A stretch of 63,792 nucleotides of DNA. Origin: Alkaliphilus transvaalensis ATCC 700919 (GTDB taxonomy: Bacteria > Bacillota > Clostridia > Peptostreptococcales > Natronincolaceae). The notes under the pieces were generated by a model. That model did no database searches. It was not told the DNA's origin and saw only the letters and a list, made by a program, of their open reading frames with translations. The stretch spans positions 1 to 63,792 of the forward strand of contig NZ_JHYF01000018.1 in the NCBI RefSeq assembly GCF_000621485.1, read 5' to 3'. Position 1 is the first letter of the stretch. Each line of letters begins with the position of its first letter. Shown here piece after piece: positions 28,000 to 37,330 of this stretch. A program made the position numbers and the translations under genes.

Positions 28000-29049
28000 A
28001 TGAAAAAAGCAAAAAAATATATTAAGTTTATAGTTGTCCCTCTGATATTAATAACTATGGTATTTAACTTAACTGCCTGCCAAGAAAAGGTTTTGCAACA
28101 GGTGGATGGCGAGGCTTTTGTTTTAGGAACCTATGGTCAAATAAGGGTTTTTGCTCCTTCTCAATCTAAAGGAAATAAAGCAATCGAAAAAGCCTTTCAG
28201 CGAATTAGAGATATCGAAAATACCATGAGCACCTCAATCGAGAATAGTGATGTTTATAATATCAATCAGAATGCAGGGCAAGCAGCTGTAAAAGTTAGTG
28301 ATGATACCCTTTACGTAATTGAAAAAGGAATCGAATACAAAAATATCACTAAAGGCAATTTTAATATTACCCTTGGTTCTTTAATTGAACTTTGGGGGAT
28401 TGGTAAGGATTGGCAAAGGATCCCTGCGCAAGAAGAAATCATTGAAGCCCAAAAGCATATCGACATTAATCAATTAGAAGTAGAGGGTAACAATGTTAAA
28501 ATTAATGACCCTAATATGTTAATGGATCTTGGTGGTATTGCAAAGGGTTATGCTGTTGACGAGGCAGTTAAAGTGCTAAAAGCCAATGGCATTGAAAGTG
28601 GTTTTGTTAATCTAGGTGGAGACATTTTTGTCTTTGGTGAAAAGCCAGACCAGTCTCCATGGTATATAGGAATTCAAAAGCCAGAGCTAAATTCTAGTTC
28701 TGTTATGGCAAGAATAGCTATGTCAAATGAATCTATCGTTTCTTCTGGTGATTACGAAAGATATTTTATAGAAGAAGATGTGAGATATCACCATATCATT
28801 GATCCTGCAACAGGATATCCATCAGATTCTGGTGTAATAAGCGTAACGATTCTTTCTGATAAAGCTATTGATGGTGATGTTCTTTCTACTGCTGTGTTTA
28901 TATTAGGCCTAGAAGAGGGACTAGCTTTAATTGAAACCCTTGAAGATGTTGAAGTGGCCATCATCACCAGTGATAAATTAGTTCATATTTCTTCTGGTTT
29001 AGACGATAAAATCGAAATACTCGACAAAGCCTATAGAATGGCAAACTAA
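28000..29049 (+). CDS. apbE: FAD:protein FMN transferase lipoprotein
   Basis: A 349-residue lipoprotein (lipobox LTAC, Cys27) of the ApbE/Ftp family, which attaches FMN from FAD to a Thr in the (S/T)GAT motif of exported proteins. Visible motifs are FNITLGSLIELWGIG near 122, the DLGGIAKGYAVD flavin site near 185, VNLGGDIF near 205 and HHIIDPATGYPS near 265. The start is ATG 28000 with GAGGAG upstream; the frame stays open upstream but is low-complexity. Its likely substrates are the two FMN-binding proteins beside it. Confidence 0.94.
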   Translation: MKKAKKYIKFIVVPLILITMVFNLTACQEKVLQQVDGEAFVLGTYGQIRVFAPSQSKGNKAIEKAFQRIRDIENTMSTSIENSDVYNINQNAGQAAVKVSDDTLYVIEKGIEYKNITKGNFNITLGSLIELWGIGKDWQRIPAQEEIIEAQKHIDINQLEVEGNNVKINDPNMLMDLGGIAKGYAVDEAVKVLKANGIESGFVNLGGDIFVFGEKPDQSPWYIGIQKPELNSSSVMARIAMSNESIVSSGDYERYFIEEDVRYHHIIDPATGYPSDSGVISVTILSDKAIDGDVLSTAVFILGLEEGLALIETLEDVEVAIITSDKLVHISSGLDDKIEILDKAYRMAN

Positions 29050-29071
29050 AAGGGAGCGCATGCTCCCTTTT
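29048..29071. terminator. bidirectional terminator
   Basis: AAAAGGGAGC / GCTCCCTTTT with a GCAT loop lies between convergent apbE and the HAD gene. Confidence 0.85.
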
Positions 29072-29800
29072 CTATTCAATAATCTCTACATCAGCAGGAA
29101 TCTTATAAATAACATCTTTCCTTTCAATAATGATTGTTGTTGTCTTCAGGAGTTCCGGATCTCCTTTAATATTGGTTAATAACTCCTGTGCAGGATTTAT
29201 TGCCACTGGATTCCCCACTTGTTTTAACATAGCAAAGTCTCCTTGAGTATCTCCATAGGCATAACTGATCTTTAAATCTATATCATGCTTCTCGACAATC
29301 TCTCTAATGGCCTTTTCTTTATTAACTGAATCCCACATTGGAGCTATTTCTCCTGTAAAATTCCCCTTTTCATCAACATAATAAGTTGTTGCACGGTAAT
29401 CGGTGACACCATACTTCTCTGCCATTTTAGATACAAGATAATCAGGGCTGCCAGAAATAAAAAACACTTTATGCCCCTGCTTCTTATGTCTTTCAATTTG
29501 ATCTCTAGTATAACGATATACCCGATCTCCCTTTAATTCAATTACTTGACTAATTGTAAATTCCATTTCTTTACGATTAAGACCCCTCATAGAATTTAAA
29601 TAAATTTCTGCTACTTCCAATAGATAGTCTTCAAAATTCCCTCGTCTCTTATCCCAATCATGAAAAGCTTTTTTAGCAATATTATGCCAAATAGCAGGGT
29701 CTATTATCTCGTATTTTAATAATTTTTTAAAGTGCTCAAGCATTAATGAATGTCTATATAAGGTTCCATCAATGTCAATAAAAACCCCCACATGTCTCAT
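29072..29800 (-). CDS. HAD-superfamily (class IB) phosphatase
   Basis: A 242-residue phosphoserine-phosphatase-like hydrolase. The nucleophile motif is DIDGTL near residue 10, motif II is FFISGSPD near 125, and the metal site is GDTQGDF near 190. The start ATG 29800 follows GGGGGAAGGTG; a GTG three codons earlier lies in that site. The substrate is unknown; class IB members act on phosphoserine, phospholipid-type and other small phosphates. Confidence 0.82.
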   Translation of the reverse strand: MRHVGVFIDIDGTLYRHSLMLEHFKKLLKYEIIDPAIWHNIAKKAFHDWDKRRGNFEDYLLEVAEIYLNSMRGLNRKEMEFTISQVIELKGDRVYRYTRDQIERHKKQGHKVFFISGSPDYLVSKMAEKYGVTDYRATTYYVDEKGNFTGEIAPMWDSVNKEKAIREIVEKHDIDLKISYAYGDTQGDFAMLKQVGNPVAINPAQELLTNIKGDPELLKTTTIIIERKDVIYKIPADVEIIE

Positions 29801-30132
29801 CAGTATCACCTTCCCCCATAAAGTATTGCTACAGTGATTTAGTATTTATACACTTTTTTTATAAGACTTAAACATATTTAACCTTCCACTAATTACTAAA
29901 AACATTTATGTAATTTCTAATTTATTCTCTATATTATTACACTATACCATAAATTATTAATTAGATTAATATATTTTATTGACTAACATAACCATTTGTG
30001 ACTTAAATTTTCCAGCTATGTTGTTAAATGATTAACCTTTTTGGGGTTTACCCATAAAAGCCTGCTAAGAAATCATCGCATTATGTGAAGTATTAAACCT
30101 GTTTTTAAGACACAGATGATTTTATGCCCCAA
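29801..30132. other. intergenic region, no gene recognised
   Basis: The stretch is AT-rich with no ORF behind a ribosome binding site. It must contain the promoter of the HAD gene; no confident elements could be fixed. It does not match the dispersed repeat. Confidence 0.45.
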
Positions 30133-30170
30133 AAAAAACTGATAAGAGTCCCTTACCCTTATCAGTTTTT
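30133..30170 (-). terminator. terminator of the cyanophycin operon
   Basis: Arms AAAACTGATAAG and CTTATCAGTTTT; a T run follows on the minus strand. It begins three bases after the cphA stop. Confidence 0.88.
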
Positions 30171-30173
30171 GAT

Positions 30174-32840
30174 TTACACTTTTCCCCCGCCTGCTGCTTT
30201 TGCAATTTCTATATCTAAGGTTTTAGGTTCTTGAACCATCTTTTCTTTATAATCTTCAATTAGATCAATAAGGGGCTCATAGTCTTCATAGAATACAACA
30301 ATTGTATCTCCATCTTGTGCATTCTCCATTGCCAGTTTTAATGATTCAATTTCACAAACTTCAATAATCACTTTATCCTCTGAAAGCCCAGCTAATTGGC
30401 ATCCCTTTTTTAGAATCTTCGCCACTTCTTCAGGCATTCTTCCTCTTAAATCCTTATCCTCCTTGATATAGACGTAATCAAAATATTTACCTGAAATTTC
30501 TCCAATTTTCAATATACTAATGTCAGTACGATCGCCAGGTACACCTATTACTCCCACTAATCGCCCAATTTCGATTTCTTTCAATCCTTCTAATACTCTA
30601 GTAAAACCATCTATGTTGTGGCCATAATCAACAATGACCTTAAATCTATCCAAATCGAACACATTAAATCTTCCAGGGTTTGTTTCATAATCATTATTAA
30701 ATTCTCGTAGTGCTGCACAAATTACAGACAGTTCTACTCCTATTCCATAGGCTCCAGCTATTGCTGCCAAGCTATTTTCGATATTATGCTTTAAAGCTCC
30801 ATTATAGGTTGCAGGGATTTCTTTTACATCAAGTAATTGGATTCCTTCATTACCATTGTAAAGATATATTTGACCATCGAAAAGGTAGACAGCTGTTCCT
30901 CCATTTTTTATATGATTCTGCAAAAGCTCATTATTAGCTTCTACAGAAAATAGGATTAACTTACTTTTTATCCTTTCCATAATTTGTGGCGTAAAGGAAT
31001 CATCGGCATTTAATACAGCATAACCCTCGTCTTTAACAGCTTCTACAACTAAGGATTTACAATCAGCCATATCTTCTAATGTATTAATACCATCTAACCC
31101 AAGATGATCATCTCCAATATTAGTTATGATTCCAACATCAGCTATCTCATAACCTAACCCTCTATTGACTATTCCACCCCTGGCAGTCTCTAATACAGCT
31201 GCTTCTACCCTTTTATCCATTAGTACTGTTTGGGCACTTTTAGGGCCAGTCGTATCTCCCTTCAAGATCAACTCATCTTGAATGTAAACCCCTCCTGTAC
31301 TGGTTAATCCAACTACTAAATTATTTTTTTGCAATATTTTGCTTAGCATTCTACTGGTAGTGGTTTTGCCATTTGTCCCTGTCACAGAAACAATTGGTAT
31401 AGAATGTTTTGCATTTTCGGGATAGACTAAATTAATGATTGCTTCTGCCACATTTCTACTTTTACCCTTTGATGGATAATGGTGCATTCTAATTCCAGGA
31501 CAAGCATTTACTTCAATTACGGCACCTAAATTTGTGTTCCCTATAGGGTTTGATATATCTTCAATTGTTATATCAACCCCAGCAACATCTAGGCCTATTA
31601 TTCTCACAGCATTAATGGCTAATAAAGCATTATCAGGGTGAATTTCATCGGTTGCATCAATTGCTATTCCCCCTGTACTTAAATTAGCATTTTCCTTTAA
31701 ATAGATTATTTCACCTTCTGATGGAATATAACTTAGGGTCAAGTCTTGCTTTTCTAAAATTAACTGTGTTACATTATCAATTTTAATCTTAGTAAGGGGT
31801 TTTTCATGACCATCACCCCTACATGGATTTAAGTTTTCAAGCTCGATTAACTCTCTAATCGTATTATTACCATTACCAACTATGTGGGCAGCTAGTCTCT
31901 GGGCTACTGCAATTACCTTATCTCCTACCACAGCAATGCGATAATGCTTTCCCTTTATATATTTTTCAACAATAATTCGTTCACTATATTCTTTAGCAAT
32001 ATAAAAGGCTTTTTTTACATCATTGGGTTTTCGTAAATCTAAAGAAACACCCTTACCTTGATTTCCATTGTGGGGTTTAACCACAACAGGATAACCTAAG
32101 TCTTCTGCTACTTGAATTGCGTCTGAAGGACAATCAACTACCCGACCCTCAGGAACAGGAATATCAAATTTTGTTAGCATAAGTTTTGTAAGTTCTTTAT
32201 CACATGAGGTATCTACTGCTATACAACTGGTTTGATCTGTAAGTGTGGCTTGTATTTTTCTCGAATACTTTCCATAACCTAATTGAATTAAACTATTGTC
32301 GTCTAAACGCATAACGGGTATTTTTTTCTTTCTTGCTTCTTCAACAATTGCAGCTGTACTTGGTCCTAGTTGTTTTTCTTTAATTCTATTTCTTATTAAA
32401 CTAATTCTATTTTCTATATCTATGTCAACCTTATGGATAATACTCATTAATAATTCGAAGGCCAATTTAGCAGCTTCATAACCTGCTACCTCATTTTCAT
32501 ATGAAAAAACTACACAATAAACAGTTTCATCTTCTAAATAGCGGGCTTTACCAAAGCGTAGGTCATATCCCAAAATAATTTGAATTTCTAAAGCAACATG
32601 TTCTAGTATATGGGCTAGATATGTCCCCCTCTCCAAACGTTCACAGAAACCACCTTCATAACCTGGACTACATTTATGTTTCCATAGCCCTGGTAATAAA
32701 TTTAGTAATTTATCATTAAATCCTTCAAGATCACAAGAGGGTACATCCACATATTCACCTAAGTCTACATCAACCCTAATAACTGGCCAATGACTATATA
32801 TATTTCTTCCTGAATATACCCTAATATTCTTCAGATTCAT
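30174..32840 (-). CDS. cphA: cyanophycin synthetase
   Basis: An 888-residue enzyme that polymerises aspartate and arginine into cyanophycin with ATP. It shows the three-part family layout: an N-terminal domain (1-160), an ATP-grasp domain (about 200-470, with VVKPHNGNQGKGVS) that adds Asp, and a Mur-ligase-like domain (about 480-880) with the P-loop VTGTNGKTTTSRML, which adds Arg. The length is usual (870-900). The start ATG 32840 is seven bases after GGAGG; the TTG one codon before is less well spaced. It is cotranscribed with cyanophycinase. The product is a nitrogen/arginine store, in some clostridia linked to spores. Confidence 0.94.
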   Translation of the reverse strand: MNLKNIRVYSGRNIYSHWPVIRVDVDLGEYVDVPSCDLEGFNDKLLNLLPGLWKHKCSPGYEGGFCERLERGTYLAHILEHVALEIQIILGYDLRFGKARYLEDETVYCVVFSYENEVAGYEAAKLAFELLMSIIHKVDIDIENRISLIRNRIKEKQLGPSTAAIVEEARKKKIPVMRLDDNSLIQLGYGKYSRKIQATLTDQTSCIAVDTSCDKELTKLMLTKFDIPVPEGRVVDCPSDAIQVAEDLGYPVVVKPHNGNQGKGVSLDLRKPNDVKKAFYIAKEYSERIIVEKYIKGKHYRIAVVGDKVIAVAQRLAAHIVGNGNNTIRELIELENLNPCRGDGHEKPLTKIKIDNVTQLILEKQDLTLSYIPSEGEIIYLKENANLSTGGIAIDATDEIHPDNALLAINAVRIIGLDVAGVDITIEDISNPIGNTNLGAVIEVNACPGIRMHHYPSKGKSRNVAEAIINLVYPENAKHSIPIVSVTGTNGKTTTSRMLSKILQKNNLVVGLTSTGGVYIQDELILKGDTTGPKSAQTVLMDKRVEAAVLETARGGIVNRGLGYEIADVGIITNIGDDHLGLDGINTLEDMADCKSLVVEAVKDEGYAVLNADDSFTPQIMERIKSKLILFSVEANNELLQNHIKNGGTAVYLFDGQIYLYNGNEGIQLLDVKEIPATYNGALKHNIENSLAAIAGAYGIGVELSVICAALREFNNDYETNPGRFNVFDLDRFKVIVDYGHNIDGFTRVLEGLKEIEIGRLVGVIGVPGDRTDISILKIGEISGKYFDYVYIKEDKDLRGRMPEEVAKILKKGCQLAGLSEDKVIIEVCEIESLKLAMENAQDGDTIVVFYEDYEPLIDLIEDYKEKMVQEPKTLDIEIAKAAGGGKV

Positions 32841-32879
32841 CAATGGTCCTCCTTAATCTCATTATCTTCAAGTTTAGTT

Positions 32880-33695
32880 TTATTTTTCTTCTTGAATTAT
32901 GGCTTTTCTGCTTTTTATGCTATATCCATAGGAGTTGGGTAAAATATGAACTTTAACATTAGTAATAACTAATGGCTCATCAGGATATTGTTCTGATATA
33001 TTAGTATATTCGATTTCTTTACCATCAACGATGGTGACTACCCCCGAACCAATGACTTTTATATCATCTTTATCATTTACAATAATCGCTGTATCTTCAT
33101 CAATACCCATGCCTAAAGGATAAGGATTTTGGGCTACAGCACCTAACAACCTACCAATTCTCCCCCTCTGATTAAAGTGCTGATCAATAATAACACCATT
33201 TAAAAAACCCATCCCTGGAGCTAAACGAATAGTACTTTTTTTGGGGGCATCTTCTTCTCTACCATCTACCACCATAATTTCGCTCATCATTGATGCTCCT
33301 GCACTGGTGCCTGCTATAATTACGCCTTTTTCCATTAATTCATAAATATATTTATGAAAGTCTGTTCCCCCAAGAATACTTGAAATTCTTAATTGGTCTC
33401 CACCTACAAAGAAAATGCAGGTTATTCCATCTAAGCTTTTTGTTATTTGCCTTCTATTTGCTTCTTGGCGATTTCTTATATTAATGGTATCGACCTTATC
33501 TACCCCTAGGTCATAAAATAGATCTTTATATTCTTCACCTACTTCTAAGGGGTAATTGGTTGCCGTAGTAATGACGGCAATCCTAGCATTTTTTTTACCA
33601 GATAACGCAACAACTTCCCTTAGAATTTCTTTATCTGCTTTTTTATCTTCACCGCCACCTATAATAATTAGTTTAGTATCTTGTCTCTTATCCAT
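32880..33695 (-). CDS. cphB: cyanophycinase
   Basis: A 271-residue serine peptidase of the S51 family that cuts cyanophycin to beta-Asp-Arg dipeptides. The nucleophile elbow is GTSAGAS near residue 132, the N-terminal strand IIIGGGEDKK near 10, and DQHFNQRGRIGRL near 175 carries a family-conserved segment. The start ATG 33695 follows AAGGAG; a TTG seven codons upstream precedes that site and is unlikely. It lies 39 bases upstream of cphA, the usual cphB-cphA order, so synthesis and breakdown are under one promoter. Confidence 0.93.
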   Translation of the reverse strand: MDKRQDTKLIIIGGGEDKKADKEILREVVALSGKKNARIAVITTATNYPLEVGEEYKDLFYDLGVDKVDTINIRNRQEANRRQITKSLDGITCIFFVGGDQLRISSILGGTDFHKYIYELMEKGVIIAGTSAGASMMSEIMVVDGREEDAPKKSTIRLAPGMGFLNGVIIDQHFNQRGRIGRLLGAVAQNPYPLGMGIDEDTAIIVNDKDDIKVIGSGVVTIVDGKEIEYTNISEQYPDEPLVITNVKVHILPNSYGYSIKSRKAIIQEEK

Positions 33696-33762
33696 AGTTA
33701 GCTCCTTCCAACTCAACTATCTTCTATTATTTCCTCATCTTTTTTAAATATTCAGAAGCTCG

Positions 33763-34200
33763 TTATATTGTCATTGAATCTCTAATCTTATTAAGTTCTT
33801 GGTTATAGTATTCTGCTTCAATCCCATTACTTATTCCCTCTCTAATCACCCTTAAGGATTCTACTGTTTTGTTTTCATTTGAAATGTAAACATAAGTATA
33901 CCTTGGGTCTTTCCTCACAACTTCATCAATTCTTTGCACAATATTTGAACCATAATTTCTATTATCATTTAAATTTATACCTACAAAAACCTCTTGTCCT
34001 CTAATCACGACAATTACTTCCGTCAATCCTGTTTCTTCTTCAATTCGCTTTTCTATTATTTCAAATTTTTTTAGATCACCTACGTCTGATAAGATATATG
34101 GGTTAAGTTCATCTTCAGGTATGTCTCTGCGTATTTGTCTACAAGCAGTAAAATTAAAAAGGAATATAGCCAGCATTATATAGGCAACGAATCTCTTCAA
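33763..34200 (-). CDS. YhcN/YlaJ-type sporulation lipoprotein
   Basis: A 145-residue lipoprotein with a hydrophobic signal ending in the lipobox FTAC (Cys20 from this start) and a YhcN/YlaJ-like domain (about 55-140) with AVIVVIRG-like strand VIVVIRGQEVFVG and the RIDEVVRKDPRYTYVYIS segment. The start is TTG 34200, eight bases after GGAGG; an ATG five codons upstream lies before that site. Members are found in spore membranes and cortex and affect germination. It probably starts its own short transcript upstream of cphB. Confidence 0.75.
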   Translation of the reverse strand: MKRFVAYIMLAIFLFNFTACRQIRRDIPEDELNPYILSDVGDLKKFEIIEKRIEEETGLTEVIVVIRGQEVFVGINLNDNRNYGSNIVQRIDEVVRKDPRYTYVYISNENKTVESLRVIREGISNGIEAEYYNQELNKIRDSMTI

Positions 34201-34312
34201 TTTATCAGCCTCCATTCCTTGTCCTTACATTATTATTGGCCAAAGTTAAATAATTTAGAACTAATTCAATTAAAGAAATCTATGTAGAATCTAAAAAATA
34301 AGTATAAAAAAA

Positions 34313-34354
34313 CACCTCCCAAAAGCTAGAAATTTTCGTCTAACTTTGGGGGTG
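34313..34354 (-). terminator. terminator of the Na/Pi cotransporter gene
   Basis: Arms CACCTCCCAAA and TTTGGGGGTG, with one mismatch and an inner stem, followed on the minus strand by TTTTTTTAT. It lies 36 bases after the stop. Confidence 0.85.
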
Positions 34355-34389
34355 CACTATAAATTAAGAATCTTTATTTAATCTTTCTT

Positions 34390-36009
34390 CTATTTATGTC
34401 CATTGGTTTTAATTTCATCTAATACTGCCATTGCTATATTTGATGAATGGTCACTTATTCTTTCTAAATTACTAATAATATCTAAGAAGATCACACCTGA
34501 GCTCGTATGACATTCTTGTTTATTTAAACGGCTAATATGATTTGCCCTTAAGGATTTTTCCATTAAGTCCACTTTTCCCTCTATTTCAATCACCTTCATG
34601 GCTAAACTTCCATCTAGGTTTCTCATGGCAGATAAAGCATTGGTGTAGCCTTTAATAACTAATTCATTCATTTCTTTTAACTCTTCCATAGCTGTGTCCG
34701 AGAAATTTAATTGATTGTCTAACTTATATTGGGCTAATTCTGCAATGTTTTCAGCGTGGTCTCCAACACGTTCAATGTCATTAATTGTATTAAAAAGCCC
34801 ATCAACAGTCTCACGATTACGGGCAGATATATTTGTGTTGGATAATTTTACTAAATAGCTAGCCAGTTCACGTTCTAACTCATTAACAACTTTTTCTATT
34901 CTAAAACTTTCATCTATGCTCTTTTGGTTATCCTCAAAGAATCCAGCTACAGCATTTTCTAATGAATCTTTAGCAACATTCCCCATATGCAATGTTTCTT
35001 TTACTGCACTGGCAAGGGCAATAGATGGAGTCTCTAAAATACGGTCATCAATATATTTTACCCCCTGAGCAGCTTCTTCTTCTCCTGGAATAATTTTTTT
35101 CACAAACTTCACTATTAATCCACTAAAAGGTAATAGTATTAATGTATTAGTTATGTTAAAAATTGTATGGGCATTTGCAATTTGTCTTGGTATACTATCG
35201 GGACTGATTACATTAATAGCACGATATAGTGGGTCTCTGAATAACAGAATGAATATTAATGTTCCCACTAAGTTAAATGTAAGGTGAAAAGCTGCCGCTC
35301 TCTTAGCAGTACGATTAGCCCCAATACTTGATAACATAGCCGTTACAGTTGTTCCGATATTTATACCAAACAAAATAGGTAAACCAGAGTTGATTGGAAT
35401 AAGTCCTTCGGTAGCAAGGGCTAATAGAATCCCCGTAGAAGCCGTACTACTTTGTACTGCTACTGTAATAGCAAATCCAGCTAAAACCCCTAAAGCCTGG
35501 TGATCTCCAAAGCTTACCAATAGATCTCTAAAGGCTTGGGAACTTCTTAAGGGCCTTAAGGCATCTCCCATAAATTGCATCCCGATAAATAGGATTCCAA
35601 ATCCGATAAAGGCTTCTGCTAATTGCTTTAGCTTTCTATTCTCTGTGAATAGCCACACTGCTACAGCAATACCTACTATAATGGGAGCATATTTCTCAAT
35701 TTTAAAGGATATAATTTGAGCAGTAATGGTTGTCCCAATATTTGCCCCCATAATAACCCCTACAGCTTGGGTTAATTTCATCATTCCTGCATTAACAAAA
35801 CCAACTACCATTACTGTTGTCGCACTACTACTTTGTACAATAGCTGTTACACCAGCACCTACTAAAACTCCCATAAATCGGTTGCTAGTTAACATGCTGA
35901 TGATAGACTTTAATTTGTCTCCAGCAGCCTTCTGCAATCCTGTACTCATGACGTTCATACCATAAAGAAATAGACCAAGTCCTCCAAGTAAACCAAAAAT
36001 AATTTCCAT
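34390..36009 (-). CDS. Na/Pi cotransporter with C-terminal PhoU-like domain
   Basis: A 539-residue membrane protein of the NptA/YjbB type. The transport part (1-310, about eight to nine helices) holds the duplicated QSSSATT (near 59) and QSSTAST (near 185) motifs that form the Na/phosphate site, each followed by GxNIGTT. Residues 330-539 are two PhoU-like helical bundles, often regulatory. It takes up or exports phosphate with sodium. A four-hexamer PhoP box lies upstream, so phosphate-starvation control is likely. Confidence 0.93.
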   Translation of the reverse strand: MEIIFGLLGGLGLFLYGMNVMSTGLQKAAGDKLKSIISMLTSNRFMGVLVGAGVTAIVQSSSATTVMVVGFVNAGMMKLTQAVGVIMGANIGTTITAQIISFKIEKYAPIIVGIAVAVWLFTENRKLKQLAEAFIGFGILFIGMQFMGDALRPLRSSQAFRDLLVSFGDHQALGVLAGFAITVAVQSSTASTGILLALATEGLIPINSGLPILFGINIGTTVTAMLSSIGANRTAKRAAAFHLTFNLVGTLIFILLFRDPLYRAINVISPDSIPRQIANAHTIFNITNTLILLPFSGLIVKFVKKIIPGEEEAAQGVKYIDDRILETPSIALASAVKETLHMGNVAKDSLENAVAGFFEDNQKSIDESFRIEKVVNELERELASYLVKLSNTNISARNRETVDGLFNTINDIERVGDHAENIAELAQYKLDNQLNFSDTAMEELKEMNELVIKGYTNALSAMRNLDGSLAMKVIEIEGKVDLMEKSLRANHISRLNKQECHTSSGVIFLDIISNLERISDHSSNIAMAVLDEIKTNGHK

Positions 36010-36083
36010 TAAGATCCTCCCTTTTCTGTTGTTAAAAGGTTTTTTAATTCCTTATCTATCTTACTTCCTTTAGCCAAACTTTT

Positions 36084-36122
36084 AGTTAAAGCTATGTTAT
36101 ATATATGTTAAATCTATGTTAA
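36084..36122 (-). promoter_or_regulatory. PhoP-binding box upstream of the Na/Pi cotransporter
   Basis: Four hexamers matching TTAACA on the minus strand start at 36122, 36111, 36100 and 36089: TTAACA, TTAACA, ATAACA and TTAACT. Their spacing is exactly 11 bases, as in the Pho boxes of Bacillus. The array is 75-113 bases before the start codon. Confidence 0.75.
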
Positions 36123-36173
36123 ATTTTTTAACCTAGTTTTAACACAGATTTTACATTAATTTTCCATCCGCCT

Positions 36174-37103
36174 TTATACATTACAATCTTCTTTCTGGCA
36201 ATTAGGCTTATCCTTCGACTCTAACATACATGGATCTAAATGAACAATGACATCCTCTAAATGTTGAATTCTATTTCTTATGATTTCTTCTATTTTATCA
36301 GCAACTTGATGCCCTTCATGAATTTCCATATAAGGATTCACACAGACTTTTATGTCTACATATACTACTGAACCATGCTTACGAGTTCTTATATCGTTAA
36401 TATGGATTATTTCCTCTAAATTAAGTATTAATTCTTTTATTTCTTCTAATTCTTCTGACTTAATGGATACATCGATCAGTCCATGAAAACTATCCTTTAA
36501 TATGTCAAATCCAACTTTAATAACAATCAAAGATACTGCTAATCCCATTAATGAGTCTATGACAGTGTACCCTAGATAAGCACCTATGATCCCAATTAAA
36601 GCAGCCACAGAAGATAAAGCATCCGAACGATGATGCCATGCATCTGCCTTTAATGCATCACTGTTGATTTTTTTTGCCATTTTTATGGTTATCTGATACT
36701 GAAATTCTTTAAGAATAATGGATATAATGGCTACAAAAAACACATACCCACCAACAATTACCATGTCTCTTTGCATTAGTGCTCTAAAAGAACTTAATCC
36801 TATATTGAAACCTACGATAATAAGGACAATAGAAAGTAAAAAAGTAACCACAGTCTCAATTTTTTCATGTCCATAGGGATGTTTTTGGTCTCTGGGTTTT
36901 TTAGCTAAACCTAAAGCGATTAAAACCCCTATTGTCGTAATAACATCTGAAGCAGAATGGAATCCATCTGCCATTAACCCCTTACTATTGGACAATATCC
37001 CTGCTGTTAATTTCATGATTACTAAAAAGCCATTAATGATCATGGTCATATATAAAATATTGTTCAAGTCTTTTTTTATATTCTTTGAGTCTTTTTCCCC
37101 CAT
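36174..37103 (-). CDS. cation diffusion facilitator transporter
   Basis: A 309-residue CDF protein with six predicted helices (residues 18-205). Metal-site motifs are ADGFHSASD in helix 2 and ADAWHHRSDALSS in helix 5, followed by the cytoplasmic ferredoxin-like domain (about 215-290). The tail is Cys-rich (ESKDKPNCQKEDCNV), which may bind metal. The start ATG 37103 follows GGAGG; an in-frame ATG 15 codons upstream lacks a site. It expels Zn, Fe, Co or Mn; the metal cannot be told from sequence. Confidence 0.92.
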   Translation of the reverse strand: MGEKDSKNIKKDLNNILYMTMIINGFLVIMKLTAGILSNSKGLMADGFHSASDVITTIGVLIALGLAKKPRDQKHPYGHEKIETVVTFLLSIVLIIVGFNIGLSSFRALMQRDMVIVGGYVFFVAIISIILKEFQYQITIKMAKKINSDALKADAWHHRSDALSSVAALIGIIGAYLGYTVIDSLMGLAVSLIVIKVGFDILKDSFHGLIDVSIKSEELEEIKELILNLEEIIHINDIRTRKHGSVVYVDIKVCVNPYMEIHEGHQVADKIEEIIRNRIQHLEDVIVHLDPCMLESKDKPNCQKEDCNV

Positions 37104-37272
37104 ATAGAACCTCCAAATTTCATTGATTGTAAAGTGGCCCACTGACATTATATGCCACCCTTTGATTTTTGTAAACCCTACTAAAAATAGTTATTTAACT
37201 TCGTAAATTTATTTTACTATGGTATCTTCTGTTCACTCCCGTGTTTATGCCTAAAACGATTATTTCTATATA

Positions 37273-37303
37273 TAAAAAAAGATAGCCTTACACAAGACTA
37301 CCT
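37273..37303 (-). terminator. terminator closing the Cys-rich/ABC cluster
   Basis: On the minus strand an eight-base stem with two G-U pairs (AGGTAGTC / GGCTATCT) is followed by TTTTTTTAT. It begins 28 bases after the last gene of the cluster. Confidence 0.75.
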
Positions 37304-37330
37304 CCGTTATATTATCCGATTAAAACATAT

